Positions 19,560 through 30,214 of a DNA stretch of 64,000 nt are shown piece after piece. Source of the DNA: Lepidostoma basale (Eukaryota; Arthropoda; Insecta; Trichoptera; Lepidostomatidae); assembly GCA_022606425.2 (NCBI GenBank), contig JAHDVF020001364.1:992001-1056000 (forward strand), written 5' to 3'. The number at the start of each line of letters is the position of its first letter. Position 1 is the stretch's first letter. The notes beneath the pieces were generated by a model. It saw only the letters and a list, made by a program, of their open reading frames with translations. It had not been told where the DNA came from and searched no databases. The position numbers were made by a program, and so were the translations under genes.

Positions 19560-19670
19560 CACAAAAAATTAAAACAACATTTTAAAGATAATACACGTAT
19601 TGCAAAAATTATTAATGTATCCTCCGAAACATGTCGTGTTTTTTATTATTTTTTTAATAATAAGTGGATT
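19560..19670 (+). mobile_element. Ribozyme-bearing repeat fragment (GGAGG family)
   Basis: TATCCTCCGAAACATGTCGT, GTTTTTTATTA and GTGGATT match 19984-20045. Only the 3' half of the hammerhead-like motif (19617-19641) remains. Its GTC is followed by GTGT, which would pair with the ACAC that precedes CTGAAGA in the other copies. Confidence 0.5.
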
Positions 19671-19958
19671 CTTCTTCTTCTTCAAGTGCCCTGTCGGGTC
19701 CTCCCAACGTTGGCGATCACCTCGGCGAACCTGTCCCTGTCCTACGCCGCTAGGAACTGCTCCTCCACACTTCGGATGCCGGTCCACACCCTCACGTTTC
19801 GCAGCCAGGACATTTGTCTCCTTCCGGGCCCTCGGTGTCCCTCAATTTTCCCCTCCAATATCAGTTGAGAAGGTGGTACTTTTCCCCACGCAGCATATGA
19901 CCCAGATTTGAAATCTTCCGAACCTTGTTAGTTGATAACAGTTCCCTGTCAATTAATT
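19671..19958 (-). mobile_element. LB LINE 3' end
   Basis: Reversed AAG tail (CTTCTTCTTCTTCAAG), then the reverse of ANVGRTRQGT-type codons, RGPEGRQMSWLRN and HLGHMLRG. Best preserved between 19680 and 19900. Confidence 0.85.
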
Positions 19959-19983
19959 AAGACTCATATTAGAAAAAGAAGAT

Positions 19984-20170
19984 ATTTTTACACCTGAAGA
20001 TGGAGGTATCCTCCGCAACATTTCGTGTTTTTTTAATATTTTGTGGATTAAACAAAGCTATTTTCAATTTTCTAAGTATATTACTATGGAATTTCAGTGT
20101 TAATGCCTTGGCGTTCAATAAGTTTAGTAGTAATAGATCCAGAATTTTTATTTGAATAGAAAGATAAAAT
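19984..20170 (+). mobile_element. Ribozyme-bearing repeat (GGAGG family)
   Basis: The hammerhead-like motif (19984-20029) has CTGAAGA, T, GGAGG/CCTCC with loop TAT, then mutated GCAAC and ATTTC. The following 130 bp (TGGATTAAACAAAGCTATTT, GTATATTACTATGGAATTTC, GCGTTCAATAAG) is the reverse complement of 35450-35560, so motif and flank form one repeat family. Confidence 0.6.
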
Positions 20171-20224
20171 ACATATTCAACAGAATCACTGAGGATCCGT
20201 ACGATATACGAATATATCGTCAAG

Positions 20225-20500
20225 ACTTAGAAAGCCGAATTGGATTCACGCGTTTTGTAACACATTTTCATAAGGATTCACAAGGACAAATTGTGTTTTA
20301 TTTCCTTTCGGTCCAGGAGTAAATAATACGTCCCGACAGCTCCTTTGTGTCCTCTCCACAGCATCGCGAGCATCCCCCGTCCGCGTTCCAATTATTTACG
20401 GAGAGATTCACTTATCTGGCGATATGCCGTCTTTATACAGATTCGTCCCGCGAATCGTATCAGATGAACCGGTTTATACGAGAGTTGACACAAATTAAAT
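20225..20500. other. Unique GC-richer segment
   Basis: Non-repetitive, CpG-containing sequence (for example GCATCGCGAGCATCCCCCGT). No reading frame or repeat recognised. A candidate for a conserved non-coding element. Confidence 0.3.
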
Positions 20501-20504
20501 CGAA

Positions 20505-20765
20505 ACTAACTAACTAACCATCACACCGTTTCAGATGAGGGGTAGGCAAATTGATCACAGCATTGTTCTGTCCTAACATACTTCTCTCGTTTCATACACG
20601 CACATCGATTTCTCCGACTCCTCACGTGACTGACAATTAATGTTAGATTGATTTGCAAATGCCACGTTTTCTTCAATCTCCATTCACATCGTTAACGTAT
20701 ACTTTCTTAACTGTTCATTATTTTTTCATGCGTTCCTATGTCCAAACCAACGATGTAATCTTTTG
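20505..20765 (-). mobile_element. LA LINE 3' end
   Basis: CTAACTAACTAACCATCACA, then reversed RRACM and WHDQ regions to CATGCGTTCCTATGTCCAAA. Diverged, with deletions. Confidence 0.75.
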
Positions 20766-20874
20766 ATATAATTTTTAATATTTTGTATACGAATGAAAAT
20801 TTTTAATCCAATTAGATAGTAAGATGCAGTGATGTTTGTTAAGTTTGTTAATTGCACTATTTTGAAGTGAAAAC

Positions 20875-21285
20875 TGAAAACATATTCTTTCCATGTGTCT
20901 TGAAACTATAACATTGTCCAAACAAAGTGCCGAGAAACTACGAGTAAGAGCCATGTAAAGAGCCATATTAGGAATAAGCCTAAAATACAGAGTAAGAAAC
21001 GATACGGTGAGAGAAAAAACAAAAGTCACTGACATCATCCACCGGGTGGCGACTCTGGTCACGTAGCGAGAAGCTCGGACGAAACATGAACAAGAAGACT
21101 GCTGACTTGGAGACCGCTGACAGCAAAGAGAAATGCAGGGCGACCGCAACTACGCTGGAAGGATGACCTGAACAGACATGTCGGAATAACCTGGATGCAG
21201 TCTGCACAAGACAGAGTGACGTGGAAGCAAATGGAGGAGGCCTTTGTCCAGTAGTGGACGGGAATAGGCTGAAGAAGAAGGTTTT
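20875..21285 (+). mobile_element. LC LINE 3' end
   Basis: Order of codons: SAEKLRVRAM, AILGISLKYRVRNDTV, TDIIHRVATL, then GDLETADSKEKCRATATTLE-type frameshifted reading, WKDDLNRHVGITWMQSAQDR, VTWKQMEEAFVQ, and GAAGAAGAAGG. It is interrupted by frameshifts. This copy provides the intact target site for the LB insertion at 18245. Confidence 0.85.
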
Positions 21286-21299
21286 GAAGTATAATACTT

Positions 21300-22115
21300 A
21301 GAACTTACTAACTAACTTACTTACCATCACGCCGTCTCCCCGGGGGGGGAAGGCAGAAATAATGGAACGCCACACTGTACTGTCCTGACATACTTCTCTA
21401 GCTTCCTTTACATTAATATATCTTGTCATGCACGCACGTCGATTTCTCCGACTCCTCACGTGACCGACATTTAATATTTGATTGATTTGTTCATGCCACG
21501 TTTTCCTCGGCCTTCCTCTATTTCTAGCTCCGTTCAGGCCGTTTTACCTACCATACCTTCTTTTCCATTCTATCTTCACTCATTCTTTCCATGTGTCCAA
21601 ACCATCTTAATGACTCTTTCATTATTTTGTTCATAACACTTTCATTTGTCACTCTATCATATACAGATTTGGCACACATTCGTCTTAAAGATCTCATTTC
21701 TACTGCATTTATTGTACTTTCATCCTTATTTTGCCAGTTCCATGCTTCACTTCCATACATAAGGGTCGGCACAAGAACACCCTTATGCACTGCCATCTAA
21801 GCTTTTTTGGATAGGCTTTTGTTTGCGATGACAACTTTAAGTGCACCATTTACTCAGTTGCCTGCCCCAACCCTTCTTTCAATATCCTTTACCACCCTCC
21901 CATCCTTTGTGACATACTTCCTAAAAAAACAAATTCATCCACTTGTTCCAGATTTTCACCGTTCACACTAATGTTGCAGACTGTCATGCTTCCTTCTTTT
22001 TCGAAATTCAGTACGTTGGACTTATTCACATTCATAATCAAATCGTATCGCTTGCATACCTCATACATACTAGACACCAGGGCTTGTAGTTCATGCTCGT
22101 TGTCTTAGAATAAAT
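21300..22115 (-). mobile_element. LA LINE, long copy
   Basis: About 815 bp. Reversed GTTA tail, SAYP, RRACM and GRPRKT regions, a frame at 21548-21796 (MAVHKGVLVPTLMYGSEAWN, FGHMERMSEDRM), then 21889-22077 with VNKSNVLNFEKEGSMTVCNI and VNGENLEQVDEFVFLGSM, the segment just after the reverse transcriptase active site. Frameshifted; part of the region after the active site is preserved, as in 60496-61240. Confidence 0.9.
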
Positions 22116-22400
22116 ATTTTCGGTGATATATCGCGGGGCGGATCTCCAGATTTGACGGTGGCTTCACAATCAATCTAGATCTGATTAACAATCGACCCCG
22201 TGACTGATTTTGCGTCTATTTAAACTATAGGTTTAAATAATCAAAAGGAAGCGAGCTCTCCGTCACACGCCAAGTCCGCGTCTTCCTGTCATTGTGAAAC
22301 AGAAAAACTTTCTTGGACGTCCGCTCTTCAAAGATCATTCTGCCCGTCCATTCACTCCTTGATCTGCTAGACAAATATACAAATTTTAAAAACTGTTAAT
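22116..22400. other. Unique segment
   Basis: Moderately GC-rich, non-repetitive here; no gene recognised. Confidence 0.35.
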
Positions 22401-22438
22401 GAATAAACTTTGTTTTTTGTATCACAATTGTATTTTAT

Positions 22439-22488
22439 TTCACGCGACAGCTGTTTCATCAACCAATGTTGACATCATCAGGTGTTAC
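22439..22488 (-). ncRNA. Hammerhead-like motif (GTCAAC family)
   Basis: Minus strand: AACAC, CTGATGA, one T, stem II GTCAAC/GTTGAT with loop ATTG, GAAAC, eight-base self-complementary ACAGCTGT as stem III, site GTC, then GCGTG. Stem I has one A-C mismatch that a CpG-decay mutation would explain. Confidence 0.65.
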
Positions 22489-22577
22489 AATAATATATCA
22501 AATGTCAAATTTACCACGTACAATCTAGCTAACAAAATAATAATACTACCTTCAACTTTTGTCACCTTTCATATTAA

Positions 22578-22682
22578 TGTAATCTTCTTCTTCTTCTTTT
22601 TGTCCTGTCACTCCTCCGTGGTGCATAGGGCCTCAAGGAACCTTCTCCACCCGACTCTATCGCAAGCCTGATGCCTAACATC
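22578..22682 (-). mobile_element. LD LINE tail fragment
   Basis: CTTCTTCTTCTTTTTGTCCT and ATAGGGCCTCAAGGAACCTT match 6055-6160. Confidence 0.85.
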
Positions 22683-22736
22683 GTTTTTGACTCTATACTA
22701 TGTGTAATTGAGGACCGTTTTCACAAAGCGAAATAT

Positions 22737-23205
22737 CTACGAAATATCTGGTCTGGAGGAACAAGCACATGCGTATCGACAGCAAGATCAGAATCTATAA
22801 AACATGCGTGCGACCTATCATGACGTACGCTGTAGAGACGCGGGCTGTCACTGTGCGAACCATGGGACTACTAAGAACATCGGAGATGAAGGTTCTAAGA
22901 TCAATTACTGGAAAAACCCTCCGAGATCGTGTCCGCAACGCAGACATAAGAAAAACCTGCGAAATAGAGGATATCGTTCAGTGGAGTAGATCCAGAAGAA
23001 GATGCTGGAGGGACCATGTAGCCCGAATGGATGGTGACAGACTCGCATATACAGCCGCTTATGAAATCCCCTCCGGACACCGTTCACCTGGAAGACCGCC
23101 TAAGAGACGGAGGGACAGCTGGATCTTATCATCCGACGAGATATGATTTCTGTGTCACAGATCGTCAGATCTATTAAAAGAAGAAGAAGAAGAAGAAGAA
23201 GAAAT
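22737..23205 (+). mobile_element. LE LINE 3' end with 125-codon open frame
   Basis: The frame at 22769-23146 reads RIYKTCVRPIMTYAVETRAV, RTSEMKVLRSITGKTLRDRV, CEIEDIVQWSRSRRRCWRDH and SPGRPPKRRRDSWILSSDEI, then stop and an (AAG)n tail at 23177-23203. This is the C-terminal part of an RTE-like LINE polyprotein. The preserved part is uninterrupted, so it is relatively young, but 5'-truncated. Confidence 0.92.
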
Positions 23206-23654
23206 ATCTACGTAATGTAAATTTTTCAGGAGAAGGTTTTTTTCATGTTAAAAATAATATGTTTTGTATGAAATCGCGATATTTGAACCGCTACAACTTC
23301 GCACATATACCGTTTTATTAAAATTTTATTTCACCAATCGATAGAGCTCACATGGAAGAACCCATTTCCATAATAAACTTTTTTTTTGCAGAAATTTCAC
23401 TCTGTGAAAACGGTTCTCAATTGTTCCTTCTACTTACTGTTTTATTATTATTATTATTATTTTATTATATTTTCCACCTTTAATATTTTCTCCTATAAAT
23501 AATAACTAAGCGTTCTTTTAATTAAACTATTTAGGTACCTAACTCAATTACAGCAAGAGCTTCAAAATTATATCAAAGCAATTATTCAAATTGTCATAGG
23601 AACAAATACACATTAAGATTCCAAAAATCACGAAAATTTGACATTTGATATATT

Positions 23655-23708
23655 ATTGTAACACCTGATGATGTCAACATTGGTTGATGAAACAGCTGTC
23701 GCATAAAA
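23655..23708 (+). ncRNA. Hammerhead-like motif (GTCAAC family), mirror copy
   Basis: Identical core to 22439-22488 in the opposite orientation: CTGATGA, GTCAAC/GTTGAT, GAAAC, ACAGCTGT, GTC. After GTC it has GCATA instead of GCGTG, a CpG-decay change. Confidence 0.62.
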
Positions 23709-23734
23709 TGAAATACAATGTGAAAGGTATGTCA

Positions 23735-23776
23735 GACGGACAAAACATTCAGGGAGACGGCGTGATGGTTAGTAAG
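23735..23776 (+). mobile_element. LA tail fragment
   Basis: AGGGAGACGGCGTGATGGTT followed by AGTAAGTTA. Confidence 0.65.
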
Positions 23777-24034
23777 TTACAACCGACAGCTTTAATTTTA
23801 TTAATTAAAAATAATGTTTCAATATTACCGTGTGTTGTCCTGCAAAACAGGTATATTTTCTCACGGCTGCTTCTGTCACAGATTGACCAAAGAACAGCAT
23901 CCGTTATTCACCCATGGCGAGATGGACCGACAGGTGTGATTATGTTAATTATTTAATAATATATACTCGAGGATCGATACGAATACATTATCAATATAAC
24001 GCAAACTGTGTTGGTTTCACGTGGGAACGCGTAA

Positions 24035-24210
24035 ACGACGACCTTCGTGTCCGAGTGGCGAGTGCTGTGACTGTCACATCGAAGTTTCCGCGTTCTATTC
24101 CCGGCGACTGCAGTGTGATTGTCACGCTGTCTTTAGTGTGATGTAGAAATCACGTGACAATAAAATGGCAATAGATTAGCTACTTGTTAAGAGAATCAAT
24201 TCTAAGTAAT
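24035..24210 (+). mobile_element. tRNA-derived SINE S1
   Basis: GTGTCCGAGTGGCGAGTGCT (A box region), CGTTCTATTCCC (degenerate B box), then the S1 body to GATTAGCTACTTGTTAAGAG. The distal segment is missing. Confidence 0.75.
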
Positions 24211-24365
24211 CGTGCCCCTGCATAAACCAACAACCCACCAAATCACCTTTCCTATCAGACGTAAGAGGAATAGCGTCAACAGCTGAACCTCTGTAAGCCA
24301 GAAGAGGTTAAGATTCAAATTTTACGCAAGCCGGGTTTCTAGGTTTCTATGGGAGTATCGCCACT

Positions 24366-24428
24366 GCGTGGAAGCAAATGGAGGAGGCGTTTGTCCAGGA
24401 GTGGACGGGATAGACAGAAGAAGAAATA
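24366..24428 (+). mobile_element. LC LINE tail fragment
   Basis: GTGGAAGCAAATGGAGGAGG, TTTGTCCAGGAGTGGACGGG and AGAAGAAGAA. Confidence 0.8.
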
Positions 24429-25230
24429 AATGCGAAAAATGTACATGTGTGCTTTTGCTGAATAGGTAGAGTCCGTTCACTACAGGGAGATCGTTTGCAA
24501 TAGTATGAGTTACAGTGCGTTCACAAAAAATCTAGTAGCTATTTTTATTTTATTTTTTTATGATTCGAAAATCAAAAAATGTTTCAATCATATATTCAAG
24601 CATTGAAATAAATAAACATGTTATTTTATTAACAAAAATGCTATCGGCTTAATTGTAATGATTATGAAAATTAAGTTCATTTAAAATATAATTATGTTAT
24701 TTATTGTTCCTTGGAAAAGCGACTAAGGGTGAGACTAACATTAATAATGATTTTTTTTCCTTTTTTGGTTTCAATTACAATATTTGATCCTTGCAGATGT
24801 TTATCTCTAGGATATTATTACTATAATAGTTATATAAAAAATTCTTTCTATAATATATTATGTATTTAAACTGACCCGAAAGTGCATTTTCTTTTACGGT
24901 AAATTTGCGATTAATCAATAATAAAATTAAATTTTAAAAACACCCCTGCAAAACGAGTATTTTTTTAATCACCGAGTATACGAGTTTGACATTTGACCCG
25001 GCAACCAATCAGATTCCAAGAAAGATCACCATACTAACACATAAGCTATAGCTCTTCGGTTAGTGAATCAACTATACGAAATGTTGTTATTATTGAATAA
25101 GTATACTATACATAGATAACGCATATAAGCGGGAGAGATTGGAAATAAGAAAAGCTCCGATAATGGTCCAAATCAGTTGAAAAGTTAATAAATCTTCCCG
25201 TGAAATATATCATCATTGTGTGTCCATTGA
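24429..25230. other. No recognised feature
   Basis: Very AT-rich, without repeats or coding frames that I recognise. Confidence 0.4.
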
Positions 25231-25234
25231 AATC

Positions 25235-25420
25235 TCAGTTTGGAAAACTTGCATGGGAGGCTCCAGCGGCGGCAAATAAGGGATGGCCAGACCGAAGTGT
25301 TTCGGTTGGTGACTCGATCCCACGGCCTTTTTTTGGGGATGCAAGGGACCAACCCTCTGCAGCTTCGAAGAGATGGACATCTCATAACCCATTTATTTAG
25401 ATTTAATAAATTTTTCGACT
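25235..25420 (+). mobile_element. LG LINE internal fragment
   Basis: FLGMQGTNPLQLRRDGHLIT followed by HLFRFNKFFD matches LLGMLGTNSLQLRRDGHLIT in the copy at 62295-63038. Confidence 0.8.
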
Positions 25421-25545
25421 AGTAAAATAACGTACAGTAGACACGTAAAGTCGAATCTCCGTTGCATTTCTGGTATTATATTTATAACATAGTTTACCTA
25501 TTTTCAATTATATTCCTTATCAAATGGTTTGTTTGAAATGTCTCA

Positions 25546-25590
25546 GACATTTGATAATGCCTTACACAGGCGATACATGTCATTCACATA
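25546..25590 (+). ncRNA. Hammerhead-like motif, decayed (TTGATAA family)
   Basis: TTGATAA, one T, stem GCCT/AGGC around TACAC, GATAC for GAAAC, then ATGTC and ATTCACATAAAATATAATA-like flank. The same flank follows the motifs at 29612 and 56504. Core changes should make it inactive. Confidence 0.4.
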
Positions 25591-25679
25591 AAATATAATA
25601 CAATTTCTAGAAAACAGTTTTCATCCATATTAAGGATTTAATATGGAGTTTAACATCAGTGATCAAGAAAATCTCTTGA

Positions 25680-26185
25680 CCCAGATGTAGAGATAAAATG
25701 CAGAATCGAGGCAGCAAGAGCTACGTTTAATAAAATGAAATCTCTCTTCTGCAATGATAACGTAAACTTGAAACTCCGCCAGAGAATGATCAAATGCTAT
25801 GTGTGGTCTGTTTTATTGTACGGGTGTGAAACATGGACCTTGACCGTCGAATGCTCAGACATGGTTACCAATACCGAAGTCCTGAGACGAGATAGAGTTG
25901 ACAGGGAATTGTTATCAACTATCAAGGTTCGAAAGATCTCACATCTGGGTCATGTACTGCGTGGGGGAAAGTACCACCTTCTCCAACTGATATTGGAGGG
26001 GAAAATTGAGGGACGCCGAGGGCCCGCAAGGGGACAAATGTCCTGGCTGCGAAACGTGAGGGAGTGGACCGACATCCGAAGTGTGGAGGAGCTGTTCCTA
26101 GCGGCGCAGGACAGGGACAGGTTCGCCAAGGTGATCGCCAACGTTGGGGGGACCCGACAGGGCACTTGAAGACGAAGAAAAAGTT
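25680..26185 (+). mobile_element. LB LINE 3' end with 144-codon open frame
   Basis: Open at 25735-26169: MKSLFCNDNVNLKLRQRMIK, YVWSVLLYGCETWTLTV, a deletion removing the FEMWLHRRMLRIPWT segment, then MVTNTEVLRRDRVDRELLST, KISHLGHVLRGGKYHLLQLI and QMSWLRNVREWTDIRSVEEL. It is the best LB copy in the window. Confidence 0.92.
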
Positions 26186-26231
26186 GAAGAAAAAATAAAT
26201 ATTTCATTATCATTAAAAATATAAGTACAAC

Positions 26232-26440
26232 ATACCATCACGTCGTTTTCCCGAAAGGGTAGACAGAGAAAAAGTACTGCCACACCTTCGACATATAAAC
26301 TGTTTTTTTTGTAACATCAAATCGCACCCACCGGTGTTACCAGAAACAGATTGGTTATGTTTTTAACATGGCCGACCTTAAAAATTAGATTGATTTTATC
26401 ATGCCGTGTTTTCCTCGGTCTTCCTCGTTAAATACAAGTG
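26232..26440 (-). mobile_element. LA LINE 3' end, decayed
   Basis: CCATCACGTCGTTTTCCCGA to TGCCGTGTTTTCCTCGGTCT, with the middle deleted. Confidence 0.6.
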
Positions 26441-26760
26441 ATCATTGGTAAAGCTCCCGAGGCGCCACTGGGCGCGGGACTCTATAAATTATGCGAAAAT
26501 CCAAATCCAAGGGAGGACGGCTTTGTGCCTAGGAAACTGAGTTAATTTATCGACTTAAACTTAAGTTCTAGTTACCGATTTACGAGTACCCCACGCAGAC
26601 CCTGCTGGGATCATTAAGACAGGGATCTCAAATTGTTCCAAACTTTTCAAACTTCCGTATTTCAAAAATTGAATATCAATTGAATCGATATTAGAACGGA
26701 TCCGAGCTGAATTTTGAAAAGTTATCATCATTACGTATCAAAAGAAAGAGAGACAAAGGT
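26441..26760. other. No recognised feature
   Basis: Spacer with a short GC-richer start (CTCCCGAGGCGCCACTGGGC). No gene recognised. Confidence 0.35.
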
Positions 26761-26764
26761 GAAG

Positions 26765-27195
26765 CTTGGAGCAGAAGAAGGATGAAAGTAGGATAAATGC
26801 CGTAGAAATGAGGTCACTAAAAAGAATTGTGCGGAAAAACTAATGATGAAGTAAGAAAGGAATATAAGGCGGGTAAATGCGTGATAAATAAAAACAAGAA
26901 AGGGTCACTAAGATGGTTTGGACATATGGAACGAATGAGGGAAGAATGGTTAAAAATATATACTCGTAAAAGTAGTGTGAATGGAAAAATTAGTCGAGGA
27001 AGGCCAAGGAAGACATGCCATGACCAAATTAATTAATTACTGAAAAGCGGCCATGTTCGAAGTAGGAACAATCGACGAGCGTGCATGTCACGATGTGTGA
27101 ATGTAGAAGAGGCGTTTTGTCAGGATAGAACAATGTGGCGATCCATCCTCTCTGTCTACCCCCCCGGGGAAACGGCGTGATGGTTAGTTAGTGGC
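26765..27195 (+). mobile_element. LA LINE 3' end
   Basis: KKDESRINAVEMRSLKR, KGSLRWFGHMERMREEWLKI, SRGRPRKTCHDQIN, then CGACGAGCGTGCATGTCACG and the end GGGGAAACGGCGTGATGGTT. Frameshift near 26840. Confidence 0.85.
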
Positions 27196-27262
27196 ACAGT
27201 GGTAAGAGTTATGACTGCCACACCGAAAGTCCCGGGTTCGATTCCCGGCGATGGCGGATCAG
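27192..27262 (+). mobile_element. S1 SINE head only
   Basis: GTGGCACAGTGGTAAGAGTT and CCCGGGTTCGATTCCCGGCG: A and B boxes are intact, but the body is missing. It directly follows an LA tail. Confidence 0.75.
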
Positions 27263-27430
27263 AGAAATGTGTGATACCCAGGATGCGAGATACAAAGAAA
27301 AAGATATTGGAGAGATCGTGTGGAAAGAACGGACACCCAAAGATTACCACACCTTGACCTACGTAGGAAACCAGAGAGAAGAATGATGCCTGGAACACCC
27401 CCAAGACATGGAGACAGCTGGGAATCCACA
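27263..27430 (+). mobile_element. LE-like LINE fragment
   Basis: Reads RYWRDRVERTDTQRLPHLDL and MPGTPPRHGDSWEST, matching RRRYWRDHV.RM and PGRPPKRWRDSWES of LE. Confidence 0.6.
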
Positions 27431-27885
27431 AACAGGCCCAAGCGGCCTCCAACCAGTATTGTAAGAAAAATAAGAATACGGTATCTTTACTATAGTCTAT
27501 AGGCCCAAAGCAAAACCATAAAACAATATTATCTTTGTATTATGATAAATGATCTATACATTGCCTCTGTAAATTATACAAGCTAATTTAAATACATTTT
27601 TCACTTTGCCAAACATGTCCAAAAGAGGGTCCTGTGTTTTTCTAACCCTGGCGGGAGATCCTAGACCCCTTATGATAGATATTAATAAAAATATGACCAA
27701 ACTTGAGTCGTAAATTCTCCCGAAATGTCCGCTCCCTTGATCCATTACCCCGATCCTCTCTCGCCCACCCTTTTCTACCTTTTAAAAATTACCATTCCTT
27801 AATAATACATTATTTTAACCCAAATTTACAAATAAATCCTTCAATTTAAACGTTACGATATTAACTATTGAATCGAAATAAAGTC
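27431..27885. other. No recognised feature
   Basis: AT-rich; no repeat family recognised. Confidence 0.35.
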
Positions 27886-27889
27886 AAAA

Positions 27890-28110
27890 GTGAAAGTAGT
27901 GAAAAAAAAACGTCGTTTTATTTGTCTTTTTTTATATATATACTTTGTATATATTATACAACACTATTAAAATTACACATCAGACATGTTTCGGACGACC
28001 AGTCTTTCTTCAGTGATACATATTATAAAGATACATATTTAAAATATTATAAAATTGTATGCAAATATGATCAGTTTAGACAGATGTTTTAAAGATTTAT
28101 TTTGGAACGT
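27890..28110 (-). mobile_element. Ribozyme-bearing repeat arm (GGAC family)
   Basis: TTTGTATATATTATACAACA and AATTACACATCAGACATGTT match the arms at 11010 and 49505. The hammerhead-like motif is at 27974-28025: CTGAAGA, stem GAC/GTC, GAAAC, ACATGT, GTC, with stem I ATGTATCA/TGATGTGT mostly retained through G-U pairs. Confidence 0.55.
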
Positions 28111-28169
28111 TTATGCTTTTGTTATAACAAATATTATGAATCAATTTAAAATGTAAAATAAACCCAAAT

Positions 28170-28265
28170 AGTCAGATTCGAAAGGCCAGAGCAATATGGC
28201 GGTCCATCCTCTCTGTCTACATCATATGGGAAAACGACGTGATGGTTAGTTTGTTAGTTAGTTAT
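28170..28265 (+). mobile_element. LA tail fragment
   Basis: AGAGCAATATGGCGGTCCAT, CTCTCTGTCTAC and ACGACGTGATGGTTAGTTTG. Confidence 0.7.
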
Positions 28266-28790
28266 AATACTTTGGAAAACAGACGTTTTTATCAATACTT
28301 ATGAATTAATATGATGACGGAAATTCATTTTAAATAATAATGATGTTTCTAACACAGTCGACCAGTCTGTCGATGCTAGCGAGCCTGGCGAAACCAATCG
28401 CTGTCGAAATAAAGACAAAAGTGGAAGTGGTTAAAAAATCTCGCTTTATTTAATTATTACTTAATATTGAATTTTCAGCACAGTTTAGGAAAAAATATTA
28501 TTACAGGCATTTTATCTTTTCAAACAGTTTAATCTAGCAGCAGGATGTGTGTTACAAGTTCACATCCTTTTGTCCCCAATAATTACGAGGACGTTAGCGA
28601 AGAGGATAGTGCGGTGTAATTAGCTAATAATAGGACAAGCTTTCAGAGACACTCGCCTTACAGATACGTAATCAAATTTAAATTATGAAATATATATACA
28701 AATTTCAAGTCACATATTACTTAATACAATATAAGAGTCATAGGATCAAAAGGTGAATAATAGGTAGATGCGTTTTAATAATGAATTAAG
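28266..28790. other. No recognised feature
   Basis: AT-rich. Around 28390-28450 there are phrases also near 27880 and 50045 (AATAAAGACAAAAGTGGAAG), the outer edge of the ribozyme-bearing repeats. Confidence 0.35.
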
Positions 28791-28797
28791 TACAAAC

Positions 28798-29370
28798 AAA
28801 CCGTCATGCCGTTTCCCCGCAGGCTTAGGCAGAGAGAATGGACCGCCACACTACTCTATCCTGACACACCTCTTTAGATTCCTCCACATTCATACTTCTT
28901 TTTCTTCTTATTCAAGTGCCCTGTCGGGTCCCCACAACGTTGGCGATCACCTTGGCGAACCTAGTCCTATCCTGCGCCGCTCGGAACAGCTCCTCCACAC
29001 TTCGGATGCCGGTCCACTCCCTCACGTTTCGCAGCCAGGACATTTGTCTCCTTCCGGGCCCTCGGTGTCCCTCAAATTTCCCCTGCAATATCCGTTGGAG
29101 AAGGTGGTACTTTTCTCCACGCAGTATATGACCCAGATGTGAGATCTTTCAAATCTTGATAGTTGAGAACAACTCTAGCTCGCCTCAGGACTTCGGTTTT
29201 GGTAACCATGTCTGTCCAGGGAACTCTGAGCATTCGGCGATGGAGCCACATTTCAAATGCTTCCAGTCTGTTCATACAATGAGTCATAAACGTAAGTCGA
29301 TTTTTCCAACTTCTAACATGACCAACCTTTAAACTTTGATTAATCTGGTCATGCAATGTGCTCTTCCATG
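28798..29370 (-). mobile_element. LA LINE 3' end, split by LB
   Basis: ACCGTCATGCCGTTTCCCCG to CTCCACATTCATAC, then from 29271 TTCATACAATGAGTCATAAA to TGGTCATGCAATGTGCTCTT. Confidence 0.8.
28896..29270 (-). mobile_element. LB LINE 3' end inserted in LA, 7-bp TSD
   Basis: Reversed LB: AAG tail, then SWLRNVREWTGI and HLGHILRGEKYHLLQRI codons, up to FEMWLHRRMLRVPWTDMVTK at 29190-29270. TTCATAC is duplicated at 28889-28895 and 29271-29277. Confidence 0.9.
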
Positions 29371-29611
29371 AATTCCAGCAGGACGGGGCAACGTCACACA
29401 CGTCCAATACGTCTCTGCCACGAGTTTGTGAATTTTTCCCTGGCAAATTGATCTCCAGGAGAGGTGACATAAATTAGCCTCCACGCACTCCTGATTTAAA
29501 CCCTTCTGACTTTTTCTTGTGGGGTTATCTCAAATCTAAAGTTTACGCCAATAAACTGACCGACCGAAAATAAATTATCAATCAATTTTCTAAAAGTTTT
29601 ATTATATTTTA

Positions 29612-29655
29612 TGCGAATGACACGTTTCGCCCTTCTAAGGCATTATCAAATGTGA
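29612..29655 (-). ncRNA. Hammerhead-like motif, decayed (TTGATAA family)
   Basis: Minus strand: TTGATAA, T, stem GCCTT/AGGGC, GAAAC, ACGTGT, GTC, ATTCGC. The core differs from CTGANGA at two positions shared with 25546 and 56504. Confidence 0.4.
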
Positions 29656-29926
29656 CGAAACTTCAACTCGTTGCAGTTTATATTTATACACTAGTAAATG
29701 GAGCAGAATATGGTAATTAACAAAAATTGATGTGACTTTATACATTTTTAACAAATAATTATTTGGGTAGGTCCATAAATATTGGAAAGTGTTTCTTGGA
29801 ACTCGTTAAAAAATTCTATGACAATGATTACATGGTTAGGATACTGAATGATATTATAAAAATCAAAAATAACTTAAATAGTCCATTGTTTTGGCCGAAA
29901 CACTATGATACCATAACATTTTAAAA

Positions 29927-30092
29927 CTGTTAAATTAAATAACTTTGTTTTTGTATCACAATTGAATTTTATTTTACGCGACAGCTGTTTCTTCAATTAA
30001 GACAGAATGGTAAACATAGGTCGATGAAACAGCTGTCGCGTGAAATAAAGTACAATTGTGATACAAAAACAAAGTTATTTAATTTAACAGTT
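29927..30092. repeat. Near-perfect 65-bp inverted repeat with paired GAAAC..GTC motifs
   Basis: Left arm AATAACTTTGTTTTTGTATC to CGCGACAGCTGTTTC; right arm GAAACAGCTGTCGCG to GATACAAAAACAAAGTTATT. These are the 3' halves of the GTCAAC-family motif in inverted orientation with a 27-bp centre. The CTGATGA boxes are mutated away. Confidence 0.8.
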
Positions 30093-30214
30093 TCAAAAAT
30101 AAGTTATTTGAGGTAGTACGAAATAGTGTTTCTAATAAAAAACATCTTCTTACAAATTGTTTACAAATGATTTTACATACGAGTATTTCAGGGTGACTAA
30201 TGATTCTACTAACT

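Larger units (their letters stand above)
22405..23735. mobile_element. Element with about 95-bp inverted hammerhead-like arms, containing LD and LE pieces
   Basis: The left arm (about 22410-22515) and right arm (about 23633-23730) are near-identical inverted copies, each with a hammerhead-like motif and the flank ATCAAATGTCAAATTT. Between them lie an LD fragment (22578-22682), an LE copy (22737-23205) and AT-rich sequence. Confidence 0.65.
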
